A DNA stretch of 64,000 nt, taken from assembly GCF_050038885.1 (NCBI RefSeq), contig NZ_CP143624.1:1674001-1738000 (forward strand), read 5' to 3'. This stretch comes from Myxococcus flavus. GTDB taxonomy: Bacteria; Myxococcota; Myxococcia; Myxococcales; Myxococcaceae. This document shows, in pieces, positions 16,578 through 25,570 of this stretch; within the stretch, counting starts at the first letter, position 1, and every line of letters begins with the position of its first letter. The position numbers and the translations under genes were made by a program. The notes below the pieces were generated by a model. The model was not told the DNA's origin and ran no database searches. It was given only the letters and a program-made list of their open reading frames with translations.

Positions 16578-17144
16578 ATGTCCAAGTTCAGGTTCCCTGC
16601 GGTGCTGGCCGCCTCGGCGGTGCTGAGTTTCTCGGTGGGCTGCGCCAGGAAGGCCAAGACGTCACAGGAGGGCATGCCCCCCACGGCGCAGCAGATGCCC
16701 CAGGACCAGGAGGGCCTGCCGCCCAACGCCCAGGCCGAGATGAAGCGGGACTGCCCCATGGAGGTGCCCGGTGCGATGGCGCGCGCGGAGGACATCCCGG
16801 AAGGCGTGGCCCTCATCATCGTCACGCCTGAGACGGACAAGGTGGCGGACCTCCAGCAGCGCAGCCGCCGGATGATGCAGTTCCAGCAGGAGCACGGCAC
16901 GGGCGGCAGCGGCATGGCGCAGCCCCCGGGCGTGGACTACGACGAGATGGGCGGACGCGAGGAGCCTGGCTCGGCGGGTGCGCCGTCCGTGCCGTCCGTC
17001 GCCAGCGTGCACGACTCCCCGCAGGGCGTCGTCATCGTCTACACCGCCGTCGACCCGGCCCGGCAGGGGAAGCTGAGCTCCGAAATCCACCGGAACGCCC
17101 AGTACCTGGACACGGGCAAGTGCCCGGGCATGGCGGCGGATTGA
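16578..17144 (+). CDS. Lipoprotein of unknown function
   Basis: A 188-residue protein with a lipoprotein signal (MSKFRFPAVLAASAVLSFSVGC; lipobox ending at Cys22). The mature part is Gln/Met/Pro-rich (EGMPPTAQQMPQDQEGLPPN), then contains VALIIVTPETDKVADLQQRSRRMMQFQQ, a disordered Gly/Pro stretch, and VIVYTAVDPARQGKLSSEIHRNA. The two beta-strand/helix segments around the loop suggest a split small alpha/beta domain. No family recognised. Likely anchored in the envelope. ATG chosen for the signal peptide. Convergent with the HAD phosphatase 16 bases downstream. Confidence 0.7.
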   Translation: MSKFRFPAVLAASAVLSFSVGCARKAKTSQEGMPPTAQQMPQDQEGLPPNAQAEMKRDCPMEVPGAMARAEDIPEGVALIIVTPETDKVADLQQRSRRMMQFQQEHGTGGSGMAQPPGVDYDEMGGREEPGSAGAPSVPSVASVHDSPQGVVIVYTAVDPARQGKLSSEIHRNAQYLDTGKCPGMAAD

Positions 17145-17160
17145 GCCCCACCGCCGCGCC

Positions 17161-17805
17161 TCACGCCAGCGGCGGCAGGTGCGTCAACAGCCGCTGCAGG
17201 TCCGGCTGCAGCTCGTCCGGCGCGGCGCTGGCAAGCACGTCCTCGGGATGGGTGCCCCACGTCACGGCGTAGGTCTTCAGCCCCGCGGCCTGGCCCGCGC
17301 GCACGTCCAACGCGGTGTCCCCCACCATCCACAACCCGCCCGTCCCCAGCGCCGCCAGCGCGTGGTGGATGACGTCGGGCGCGGGCTTGTGCGGAAAGCC
17401 ATCCGTGCCCTGCACGTGGTGCAGCAGCGGGCCCAGCCCCATGGCGTCCACGAAGCGGCGGGCCATGTCGGGGCGCTTGGTGGTGGCCACCGCGAGCAGG
17501 TAGCCCCGCTCGCGCAGCGTCCGCAGCACTTCCAGCACGCCGGCATAGGGCCGCGAGCGCCGGTGGAAGTGGAGCGGATAGTGCTCACGGTAGGCCGCGC
17601 ACAGCGCGGGCACATGGTCCGGCGCGAACTGGCTGTACATCCAGTCGAGCGGGTGGCCGATGAGCGCGCGAACCTGCTCGTAGGTGGGCGCCGGAAGGCC
17701 GTGCCGCGAGAAGGCGTGCAGGAAGCTGTCGATGATGTCCGGCAGCGAGTCCACCAGCGTGCCGTCGAGGTCGAAGAGGATGCCGCGAGAAGGAGAAGCG
17801 CTCAC
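17161..17805 (-). CDS. HAD-superfamily phosphatase (Gph-like)
   Basis: A 214-residue haloacid-dehalogenase hydrolase of the phosphoglycolate phosphatase group. Motif I is ILFDLDGTLVDSLPDI (nucleophile Asp), motif II the Thr in LAVATTKRPD, motif III the Lys of PHKPAPDVI, and motif IV VGDTALDVRAG. A helical cap lies between residues ~20 and 85. Function as 2-phosphoglycolate or another small phosphate ester phosphatase is inferred. Start is GTG. The membrane-protein gene ends about 50 bases upstream of this start, on the same strand. Confidence 0.87.
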   Translation of the reverse strand: MSASPSRGILFDLDGTLVDSLPDIIDSFLHAFSRHGLPAPTYEQVRALIGHPLDWMYSQFAPDHVPALCAAYREHYPLHFHRRSRPYAGVLEVLRTLRERGYLLAVATTKRPDMARRFVDAMGLGPLLHHVQGTDGFPHKPAPDVIHHALAALGTGGLWMVGDTALDVRAGQAAGLKTYAVTWGTHPEDVLASAAPDELQPDLQRLLTHLPPLA

Positions 17806-17853
17806 GGGCCTTCCATATCCCCTCCGCCGCCCGCTGTCCCCCCTCGGGATGCC

Positions 17854-19602
17854 TCAGGGCGAGGCCTGCCGCGCGGGCGAGGCAGCGGCCGGCTCCAGCA
17901 CGCACAGCCACAGCCGCTCTTCCTGCACGCAGCGCGTGCCGCGAATGGCGCGGAACTCGTGAAGCCGCTGGGGAATGGAGAGGTAGATGGTCTCCGGATC
18001 CAGCCTGCCTGCCCGGACATCGTCATCCAACCCCAGGCAGTACGGCTGGGCGCGCGCGTCATCCAGCCGCGCCACGTAGCCGCTGTTGAAGGTGAGCCCC
18101 AGCCGGTACGCGCGGTAGGCCCAGGGCTCGAAGTTCATGGGGCCCGCGCGGCAGCCCCGCCCCGAGCCGTCGTGCATCTGCGGCGGGTACATCACCAGGT
18201 GCTTGCGCCCCACGGCCGCCGCGCGCAGTGCCTCCGACGGAGGCGCGGTCCAATCCGAACCTCCCTGCGCCTGCCGGCCCTGCCCCAGGTTGAGGTCGAA
18301 GCCCTGCAGCACCACCGCCAGCGCCAGCAGTGACGGCGCCAAAGCGGGCCGCGGCAGCCGGATGAGCACGAGCGCGGAGCCCAGCGCCAGCAGGTAGTAC
18401 AGCGGCCACACGAAGCGGCCGGAGGAACGGAACGGCTCCACCCACCGCATCACCGGTGCGTACAGGCTGGAGATGTCCGCGAGCAGCTCGCCGCGCAGGG
18501 TGATGCGGGAGGACAGCGCGAAGAAGAACAGCCCCAGCGCCACCAGCCCCACGGGAACGAACCGGCGCCACAGCCGCGCCACGGCCGGCGCGTCGCGCGC
18601 GACCAGGACGAGCGAGGCCCAGAGCGCGAAGAGCACACCGAGCCCCAGATAGCCGAAGCCCTCGTACTGGGCCCCCTGCCGGGGCAGGGCCCTCAGGAAG
18701 CGCGACCACACCGCGTCGCGGTGGTAGCCCAGCGGATTGATGAACGTCGCCAGGTCCGCGGAGAAGCCACCGAACGCGTCCGCGCCCAGCGTGCGGACCG
18801 TGCCGAGGTAGCCGAACACGTAGAAGAGCGCGAGCACGGCGCCCACGTTCACCACGGCCCCCAGCACCGGCCACCGCCAGGGCAGCCGCCTCTCCAGCGC
18901 GGTGCGCACGCACAGCGACACCGCGAGCGCCACCACCATGGCGGCAATCACCGGGTGCACGCCCGCGGCGAACACGCACAGCGCCAGCGCGATGCCCAGG
19001 GCCTGCTTCGCCTCGCGGGCGTCCCGCTGGGGCACCAGGTGCAGCCCCACCAGGAGGACCAGGGTCCAGTGCGCGCACAGGGCCTCGTGCGACATGCTCA
19101 TGCGCGCCAGCAGCGTGGGCGACAGCACGAGCAGACCGCCCACCAGCCACTGCTGCGGCACCGACGCGCCCATCCGCCGCGCCACCCAGGCAGCCGCGGC
19201 GCCCTGGAGCATCAGGCACGCGCACATCCACGGGCCGATGTACTGGAAGTCGACCGGCAGCAGCGCGGAGAACGGCCGCAGCAGCACGCCCACCCAGGGG
19301 ATGGCGTCCATGTAGCCGAGCGTCGTCCCGAGCGGATGGAGATACCCGTTGATGGCGCCCAGCGGGAAGCGCAGGGGCTCGTTGCGGAAGAACAGCCAGC
19401 CCAGCAGGTGCTGACTGAAGTCGTCACGGAAGAGCCACGCCAGCCGGGTCGGGTTCAGCGCCGCCGGGCCGTACAGCGCGAGGAAGGCCAGCAGCCCCAC
19501 GCCAGCCGCGCCCAGCGGCCCCGCCTGCGCGGTGGCGAACGAGGTGACGGCCGCCAGGGTGCGCCGCAGCCGCTCGGGCAGGGCGGGCCTCATGGGCGGC
19601 AC
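17854..19602 (-). CDS. Polytopic membrane protein (DUF6311-like, GT-C fold?)
   Basis: A 582-residue membrane protein with about ten hydrophobic segments (first at residues 29-48, then ~130-150, 160-180, 190-210, 225-245, 255-280, 325-345, 350-375, 400-420). The first loop has RDDFSQHLLGWLFFRNEPLRFPLGAINGY, including an acidic pair typical of GT-C-type transferases and DUF6311 proteins. A ~150-residue soluble C-terminal part follows. A role in transferring a lipid-linked sugar or modifying a surface polymer is an inference. Two ATGs three codons apart can start it. No partner genes adjacent. Confidence 0.65.
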   Translation of the reverse strand: MPPMRPALPERLRRTLAAVTSFATAQAGPLGAAGVGLLAFLALYGPAALNPTRLAWLFRDDFSQHLLGWLFFRNEPLRFPLGAINGYLHPLGTTLGYMDAIPWVGVLLRPFSALLPVDFQYIGPWMCACLMLQGAAAAWVARRMGASVPQQWLVGGLLVLSPTLLARMSMSHEALCAHWTLVLLVGLHLVPQRDAREAKQALGIALALCVFAAGVHPVIAAMVVALAVSLCVRTALERRLPWRWPVLGAVVNVGAVLALFYVFGYLGTVRTLGADAFGGFSADLATFINPLGYHRDAVWSRFLRALPRQGAQYEGFGYLGLGVLFALWASLVLVARDAPAVARLWRRFVPVGLVALGLFFFALSSRITLRGELLADISSLYAPVMRWVEPFRSSGRFVWPLYYLLALGSALVLIRLPRPALAPSLLALAVVLQGFDLNLGQGRQAQGGSDWTAPPSEALRAAAVGRKHLVMYPPQMHDGSGRGCRAGPMNFEPWAYRAYRLGLTFNSGYVARLDDARAQPYCLGLDDDVRAGRLDPETIYLSIPQRLHEFRAIRGTRCVQEERLWLCVLEPAAASPARQASP

Positions 19603-19682
19603 TCACCCAAGGCAGCGGAAGCAGAGGTGTCGCGCGCTTCGGGCATGGAGGCGCCGCTTGAAGCACAGCCGTTTCCGGCGCG

Positions 19683-22600
19683 TCAAGCCGCCCCCGCGCA
19701 GGCGGGAGCGCCGCTTGACTCCAGCTCCATGGCATCCACGTCCACGGGCTCGGCGGTGAGCCGCCAGAGCGCCTCCTCGAGGAAGCGCACCGCGCCGCGC
19801 AGGTCCGACGATGCGGCCTCCGGGGGCGCGCTCCGGGCCCGGGCGAGGCGCTGCCGCACCGACTCGAACGCCCGCTGCGTCCGCTCGGTGTCGTCTCGCG
19901 CGGCCCGCGCCTCCGCCAGGTCCACCGACGCGCGAAGCAGCCAGGCCAGCTCACGCAGCACCGGGTCGTCGCGCAGCTCCGGCGCGCCCTCCAGCACGAC
20001 GAAGCTCGCCTCCGCCGCCGCGGCGTCGCCCACGCATGCCTCCACCACGGCCCGGTACACCGCGAAGCGCAGCACCTGCCCCCGCGACACCTGGCCCAGA
20101 CCTGACACCGCCTCCGACAGCCGGGCCCAGGCCTCGCTCCACGCGCCCAGCGACAGCTCCGCGCGTCCCAGCTCGCCCAGGGCGCAGCCCTCCAGGAGCC
20201 GCTGCCCCAGCTGTCCGCCAATCCGGGCCGCGGCCTGCAGGTGCTCGCGCGCCTCCTGGGGCCGGCCTTCCTCCAGCAGGTAGCAGCCCAGGTTGAGCCG
20301 CGCCAGCGCGTGCCCCGCGCGGTCACCCACGCTGGCCGAGCGCGCCATCGCCTCCTCCAGCAGGCCCATGGCCTCGCGCGTGCGGCCCATCTCGCCAATC
20401 GCCACCGCGCAGTTGGTGAGGAAGCCCACCTCGAACGTCACGTCGCCCACGCCGTGGAACAGCGCCTGCGCCGCGCGCAGGTGGGGAATGGCGGCCTCCG
20501 CGCCGCAGCGCGCCTGCTCCACCAGCCCCAGGTTTCCCACGGTGTAGGCCTCCAGCCAGCGGTCGCCCTCGGAGGACAAGAGCCGCGCGTCGCGCACCAG
20601 CGCCCAGGCCTGGGACAGCTCGCCCTCGTGACGGGCGACAATCGACAGGTCCACCAGCACGCGCTTCTCGCCCGCCACCGCCCCCAGCGTCCGCAGCAAG
20701 GCGCACGCCACCTCCAGGTCCTTGCGCGCCAGGTCCAGGTGCCCCGCCTCCAGGTACACCCGGCCTCGCACCGCCACGGCCTCGGCCACCAGCCGGGGCG
20801 CCACCCGCACCCGCTCCGCCCGCGCCAGCGCCGCGTCCAGCCGCTCGAGCAGCAGCCGCACCGGGCCTCGCGCCACCACTTCCGGCTCCAGCGCCACCAG
20901 CGCCTCCAGGGCGCGCTCCACCGAGCGAGCGGTGACGGGCGTCACGGCCAGCGCGTTGTCACAGGCCGCCAGCAGGTTCTCCCGCTCCTGTGCCAGCCGC
21001 TGCAGGGCCTCCGCGCCGTCCTGGCAACGCACCTGCGCGCGCAGGCTCCGGGCCAGCCCCAGGTACCAGTCCGCATGTCGCTCGGCCAGCTCCGCCGCCG
21101 AGCCCTCCTCGGCGAGCCGGGCCGCGGCGTACTGGCGGATGCTCTCGTACTGTCCCAGCCGCGCCTCCCCGCCAGGCAGCTCCGCGTCCAGCACCCGCAG
21201 GAGCGACTTGGAGCGCAGCGACTGGAGCACGTCCAGCACGGCGGGCCCGTCCGAAGGCAGCCCCAGCACCGCCTCCGCCGCCTCCAGCGTGAAGCCGCCG
21301 CGGAACACCGAGCACCGCGCCAGCGCCGCGCGCTCCTCCGGCTCCAGCAGGTTCCAGGACCAGTCGATGGCCCCGCGCAGCGTCGCCTGCCGCGCGCGCC
21401 CGTCCCGGCGCCCCGCGCGCAGCAGCTCGAAGCGACGCGACAGCCGCTCGCGAAGCTGCCCCACGCTGAGCAGCGCCATCCGCGCCGCGGCCAGCTCGAT
21501 GGCCAGGGCGATGCCATCCAGCTGCCTCACGATGTCCGCCACCAGGGGCGCCTCCTCCGCCGTCAGCTCGAAGTGCCCCCGGGCCTCGCGCGCCCGCAGC
21601 GCGAACAGGCGCACCGCGTCCGCGCGGGCCAGCTCTTCCAGCCGGGACTCGCCCTCTTCCGGCACCGACAGCGGCGTCAAGTCCAGGAGCCGCTCGCCAC
21701 TCAGCCCCAGCGCCTCGCGCGACGTGGCGAGGAAGCGCGCGCGTGGCGCCAGTTGGAGCCAGCGCCCCAACGTGGCGGGCAGGTGCTGCACGGCCTGCTC
21801 CAGGTTGTCGAGGATGACGAGCACGTCCCCGCAGTCGTTCAGCGCGCGCCCCAGCCGCTCCACCGGCTCGGTGGGGTCGCCATCGCCGCGCAGGGTGATG
21901 CCCAGCGCCTGGCCCACGGTGAGGCAGAGCGCCTCCACCGTCCGGGCCTCGGCCAGCTCACACAGCCAGACGCCGCCTTCCCACGCGCCCGACTCCAGCT
22001 CCAGCGCGCCGACGTACGTCGCCAGCCGCGTCTTGCCCATGCCACCCGGGCCCAGCAGCGTGAGCAGCCGCGCGCCGTCCGCCAGCCAGCGGCGGAGCAC
22101 CCCCAGCTCCAGCCCCCGGCCCACCAACCCATCCTGGAGCACCGGCACATTGCCCTGCCTGTCTCGCGGCGCGCGCGGCACCCCGAAGCGACGCTCCGAC
22201 AGGTGCGCGGGGAGCACCTCCACCAGCGCCACGGCATCGTCGATGCCCTTCAGCCGGAAGGCGCCCAGGGGCCGCACCGCGGGCCGGCCCAGGGCCTCCA
22301 GCGCCTGCGCCGCCTGCGCCCACGCGCTGCCGCTCACCAGCACCTGCCCCCCATGGCCGGCTGCGGCCACGCGCGCCGCCACGTTCACCATGCGCCCCAG
22401 GTAGTCGGTGCGGCCGGAGCGTGCGTCAACCCGGCAGTCGGGCTCTCCCACGTGCACGCCCATGCGCACCCGCAGCCCGCGGAACAGCAGCCCGCGGGAG
22501 CCCACCTCTTCCGCCGCCTCCGGCTGCGCGAGGATGTCCGCCGGCCACGCCGCGCGCAGCAGCGCGTCCTGGGCCTCCAGGCACCACGCCAGCGCGTCCA

Positions 22601-22889
22601 GCACGGAGGGGAACGCAATCATGAAGGAGTCGCCCTGCGTCTTCACCTCGTAGCCGGTGCTGCCCACCAGGAGCGAGCGCAGGACGCGGTCATGGACCTC
22701 CAGCGCGCCGCGCATGCCGGCGCCACAGCGCTCCCACAGCCGCGTGGAGCCCTGGACGTCGGTGAAGACCAGGGCCACCGAGCCCTCGGGAGGTACCGCG
22801 GCGGCGGCCGGCGGCTCGTGCCCGGGCAGAGCCCTCAGCATGCTCGCCGCCGAGCCTGCCATCCTTCTCGAGGACCCATCACCCATCAT
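19683..22889 (-). CDS. Class III nucleotidyl cyclase - STAND ATPase - TPR protein
   Basis: A 1068-residue signalling protein. The N-terminal class III cyclase domain (about 35-230) has metal Asp44 (FTDVQGS) and Asp87 (KTQGDSF), Lys83 for adenine recognition, and Asn169/Arg173 (MVNVAARV), so activity as an adenylate cyclase is plausible. An NB-ARC-like STAND ATPase follows, with Walker A GPGGMGKT (280-287), VLVILDNLEQ and ATSREALGL. The C-terminal ~450 residues are TPR-like repeats (LARLNLGCYLLEEGRPQEAREHL). Signal sensed by the repeats may gate cAMP production; inferred. ATG chosen because AGGAG lies seven bases upstream; an earlier in-frame ATG lacks one. Confidence 0.88.
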   Translation of the reverse strand: MMGDGSSRRMAGSAASMLRALPGHEPPAAAAVPPEGSVALVFTDVQGSTRLWERCGAGMRGALEVHDRVLRSLLVGSTGYEVKTQGDSFMIAFPSVLDALAWCLEAQDALLRAAWPADILAQPEAAEEVGSRGLLFRGLRVRMGVHVGEPDCRVDARSGRTDYLGRMVNVAARVAAAGHGGQVLVSGSAWAQAAQALEALGRPAVRPLGAFRLKGIDDAVALVEVLPAHLSERRFGVPRAPRDRQGNVPVLQDGLVGRGLELGVLRRWLADGARLLTLLGPGGMGKTRLATYVGALELESGAWEGGVWLCELAEARTVEALCLTVGQALGITLRGDGDPTEPVERLGRALNDCGDVLVILDNLEQAVQHLPATLGRWLQLAPRARFLATSREALGLSGERLLDLTPLSVPEEGESRLEELARADAVRLFALRAREARGHFELTAEEAPLVADIVRQLDGIALAIELAAARMALLSVGQLRERLSRRFELLRAGRRDGRARQATLRGAIDWSWNLLEPEERAALARCSVFRGGFTLEAAEAVLGLPSDGPAVLDVLQSLRSKSLLRVLDAELPGGEARLGQYESIRQYAAARLAEEGSAAELAERHADWYLGLARSLRAQVRCQDGAEALQRLAQERENLLAACDNALAVTPVTARSVERALEALVALEPEVVARGPVRLLLERLDAALARAERVRVAPRLVAEAVAVRGRVYLEAGHLDLARKDLEVACALLRTLGAVAGEKRVLVDLSIVARHEGELSQAWALVRDARLLSSEGDRWLEAYTVGNLGLVEQARCGAEAAIPHLRAAQALFHGVGDVTFEVGFLTNCAVAIGEMGRTREAMGLLEEAMARSASVGDRAGHALARLNLGCYLLEEGRPQEAREHLQAAARIGGQLGQRLLEGCALGELGRAELSLGAWSEAWARLSEAVSGLGQVSRGQVLRFAVYRAVVEACVGDAAAAEASFVVLEGAPELRDDPVLRELAWLLRASVDLAEARAARDDTERTQRAFESVRQRLARARSAPPEAASSDLRGAVRFLEEALWRLTAEPVDVDAMELESSGAPACAGAA

Positions 22890-23269
22890 CGCCCGCTCCT
22901 GCGATGCCAGTTCCCGCTGAAGAGATGACACCACGCGGGAGCCACACCGCCCACGCGCGACGGGCACATGCTCCGGGCCTCAACACAGGCAGCATCCATC
23001 AACCGACGGAAGCTCGCGGACGCGTCCACAACGCCACGGCCCCCTCGTCCCGCGAGGCACGTCCCCCAGGTCCTCCCGCGCCCCACTCCCGGCAGGCATC
23101 GACTGTCCGTGACTGCAAACATCACCCGGGGGTGCCGGTTGACCGCACGCATTGGTGGCGCAATTTTGCGCGCCGGCCATCCCGCCTCATGCCCGCACTC
23201 CTCGAAATGGCCTCGCCCGGGCACTCGCACCGCGAGCCTCCCGGCGACCTGGACCCACTTGGGGAGTCG
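22890..23269. other. Divergent intergenic region
   Basis: About 380 bases between the cyclase gene and the NGLSF lipoprotein gene. It should carry both promoters, but no convincing hexamers or inverted repeats were found. Short open frames are low in complexity and were not accepted. Confidence 0.35.
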
Positions 23270-24193
23270 ATGAAAAAGACACTGTTTTCGAAGACGTTGC
23301 CGATGCTCGCCGTGACGACACTGGGCCTGGTCGGCTGCGAGCCCATGACCTCGGAGGCACCGCCGCCCGCGGGCGTGCGGGCGCAACCACAGGAGTCGGT
23401 CAACGGACTGTCCTTCAATGGCCTGTCGTTCAACGGCCTGTCGTTCAACGGGCTGTCGTTCAACGGGCTGTCCTTCAATGGCCTGTCGTCGACGGCCTTC
23501 TCCACGTGGTTCCAGGCCAACCCCACCCTGGCCGACATGGCGATGCGCTACGTGGTCCGCTGCGCGGTGCCCGCGGGCCAGACGCGCAGCTACACGTCAC
23601 CCTCCACCGGGTTGCAGTACACCTGGGAGGGCGGGCTGGGGCTGGCCCCGGGTTGGGCCTCGGGCGCCGCGGCCACGCTGGCCGAGCAGCAGGTCGTCTC
23701 CGCCTGCCTCGCGGCCCATGGCAACCGGCTGGGTGAGTCGCTGCTCATCTCCGTCCTGGGCCGCGACGGCATGGGCAACGTCATCCCGTACACTGCGGGC
23801 GAGCTCTCCACCTACTCCCGGCAGGAGTCGTGCTTCTTCGGCAACCTCTTCCTGGACGAAGGCATCCACGTTGGCGCGGACCGCGCGCCGCTGGGCCCCC
23901 AGGAGAGCACCTCACGCGCCTGCGCGGGGCTGCTCCACGACGGCACGGAGGCGCAAGTCCCCTGCGCGCCAATGGTGTACGTGGGCGCCTGCGCGTCGCA
24001 CTGCGCGCTGGACGCCAGCGGCCTCTTCTACGAGTCCTGCACGCTCGACGGCGTCACCTACCTCCCCATCACCACGCGCCTGTCGCCCGCGGATGTGAAG
24101 GAATGTGGGGACGGCGTGTGCCAGGCCACCGAGCAATGCGGCACGTCCAGCCGGTACGACAGCTGCGCACTGGATTGCGGCCCCTGCCCCTGA
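23270..24193 (+). CDS. Lipoprotein with NGLSF pentapeptide repeats
   Basis: A 307-residue surface or periplasmic lipoprotein. The signal peptide ends TLGLVGC (Cys23). After a short linker come six tandem NGLSF units (residues 45-74), the last ending NGLSS, a signature common in large myxobacterial secreted proteins. The following domain has paired cysteines (VVRCAVPAGQT, VSACLAAHG, ESCFFGN, RACAGLL, VPCAPM), and the C-terminal GDGVCQATEQCGTSSRYDSCALDCGPCP is a small Cys-rich knot. Function unknown. Start ATG with GGGGAGTCG just before. Divergent from the cyclase gene. Confidence 0.75.
   Translation: MKKTLFSKTLPMLAVTTLGLVGCEPMTSEAPPPAGVRAQPQESVNGLSFNGLSFNGLSFNGLSFNGLSFNGLSSTAFSTWFQANPTLADMAMRYVVRCAVPAGQTRSYTSPSTGLQYTWEGGLGLAPGWASGAAATLAEQQVVSACLAAHGNRLGESLLISVLGRDGMGNVIPYTAGELSTYSRQESCFFGNLFLDEGIHVGADRAPLGPQESTSRACAGLLHDGTEAQVPCAPMVYVGACASHCALDASGLFYESCTLDGVTYLPITTRLSPADVKECGDGVCQATEQCGTSSRYDSCALDCGPCP
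23402..23491 (+). repeat. Six in-frame 15-bp repeats (NGLSF)
   Basis: Six consecutive 15-base units encode NGLSF/NGLSS. They differ only at synonymous positions (AAC/AAT, CTG, TCG/TCC), showing selection on the peptide plus repeat turnover. The array sits right after the lipoprotein anchor and may be a flexible or beta-helical spacer. Confidence 0.85.
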
Positions 24194-24307
24194 GCGGCGC
24201 GAGCGTCCGCTGGTAGACGCTTCGCCACGCGCTGCCCGCGGAATGCATTGGAAGGTGCATGGGCGTGACTACTTCCCTGGAACCCCTTGCCCTGGCGGTT
24301 CGCTCCC

Positions 24308-25564
24308 ATGCACCTCCTCCCTGCCCACCTCCTCTTGCGCCTGCCCTGCGCGCTGCTCGTCGCGAGCGCGCTGCTGGCCTTCCCCTCCCACGCCCAGACC
24401 ACGCCACTGGAGGACAACAACCGCATCACCGCGGGCTACATCGAGCTGGCCTATGACATTGGTGGCCTGCTGGACCCCAACCTCACCCCGGGCGGCGCCA
24501 GCGCCGTGCGGCCCAACTGGTTCGTCTTCGCGCCACACGCCTCCCGCACCGGAGGCGAAGGGCTGCTCGGCGCGTCGCTGGCCCGGAGCATCATCCGCGC
24601 CGCCCGCGGTCAGCCCTCGCTGTCGCTCCAGCAGGCGCTGGGCCGCGTCGGCCTGTCGGCCCACCTGCACCTGTCCGTGGAGCAGCTGGGCCTGCAGCTG
24701 GTGTTGTCCGGCCTGCCCTTCGACGCGGCGGCCTCGCTCGCCTCGCTCACGACGGCGCTGAACGCCGCGGCGCTGCTGGACCCGCGCACGCTGCTCGCCA
24801 CCGCGGCCCGCTTCGCCGCGCTCTACGCGAGCGCCCCCGGCTGGCACCCGCTCGACAAGGCGGAGCGCGTGGTGGACACGCTGGAGCGCACGCTGAACGA
24901 GAGCAACCTCGCCATCTTCAATGACATCGGCGGCTCCGGGCGCCTCTACATGAACTGGCGCGCCAGCGCGGGCGTGGTGACGCCCGAGCGCGTGCTGACG
25001 GAGTTCACACTGGTAGACGCGGTGCCCGCCCAGTCCCGGCTGGCGTATGACTACGCGCTCGCCCACGCCTTCGACACGCCCCGCCCGTTCGAGTTCGACA
25101 CCCTCTTCCCGGGTATGCACTGGAAGAGCCTGCTGGTGGCGGCCTTCGCGCTGTACGAGGAGGCCCGCCTGGCGCCCACCCCGGCCGCGCGCGATGCGCT
25201 GATTGCCATGGGCAACAACTACATCGCCTGGCGCGAGCAGCACGACATGGCCCAGCCCGTCTTCTCGCCCGCCGTCCAGCGCCCGGACGAAGTGTCACGC
25301 GTCGAGCTGCTGCGCGCCATCACCCCGCTGCTGTCCACGGACTTCGGGACGATGACGTGGACCTATGCGGACTTCGCCTACAGCCAGCCGGACCGGGACG
25401 GCAACCCGCTCACCTCGCCGCCCACTGAGTACAACTGGGCCGTCTTCTGGGACCGCTGGACGGGCATCCTCTTCGCATTCGACGCGGCCTATCTTCAGCC
25501 CACGGCGCTCTGGGTCATGCCTGAACCCCTGGTGGACCCCACGGCGGCAGCGAACGGAGGCTGA
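24308..25564 (+). CDS. Secreted protein of unknown function
   Basis: A 418-residue exported protein. The signal peptide MHLLPAHLLLRLPCALLVASALLAFPSHAQ is cleaved after SHA. The mature protein opens TTPLEDNNRITAGYIELAYDIGGLLDPNLTPGG and contains WFVFAPHASRTGGEGLLGASLARSII, an arrangement seen in secreted myxobacterial proteins described only as hypothetical. No catalytic motif stands out; the middle is helical and Ala/Leu-rich. A TTG seven codons upstream is less likely than the chosen ATG. The histidine kinase gene begins six bases after the stop, so co-transcription is likely. Confidence 0.7.
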   Translation: MHLLPAHLLLRLPCALLVASALLAFPSHAQTTPLEDNNRITAGYIELAYDIGGLLDPNLTPGGASAVRPNWFVFAPHASRTGGEGLLGASLARSIIRAARGQPSLSLQQALGRVGLSAHLHLSVEQLGLQLVLSGLPFDAAASLASLTTALNAAALLDPRTLLATAARFAALYASAPGWHPLDKAERVVDTLERTLNESNLAIFNDIGGSGRLYMNWRASAGVVTPERVLTEFTLVDAVPAQSRLAYDYALAHAFDTPRPFEFDTLFPGMHWKSLLVAAFALYEEARLAPTPAARDALIAMGNNYIAWREQHDMAQPVFSPAVQRPDEVSRVELLRAITPLLSTDFGTMTWTYADFAYSQPDRDGNPLTSPPTEYNWAVFWDRWTGILFAFDAAYLQPTALWVMPEPLVDPTAAANGG

Positions 25565-25570
25565 GCGCGC

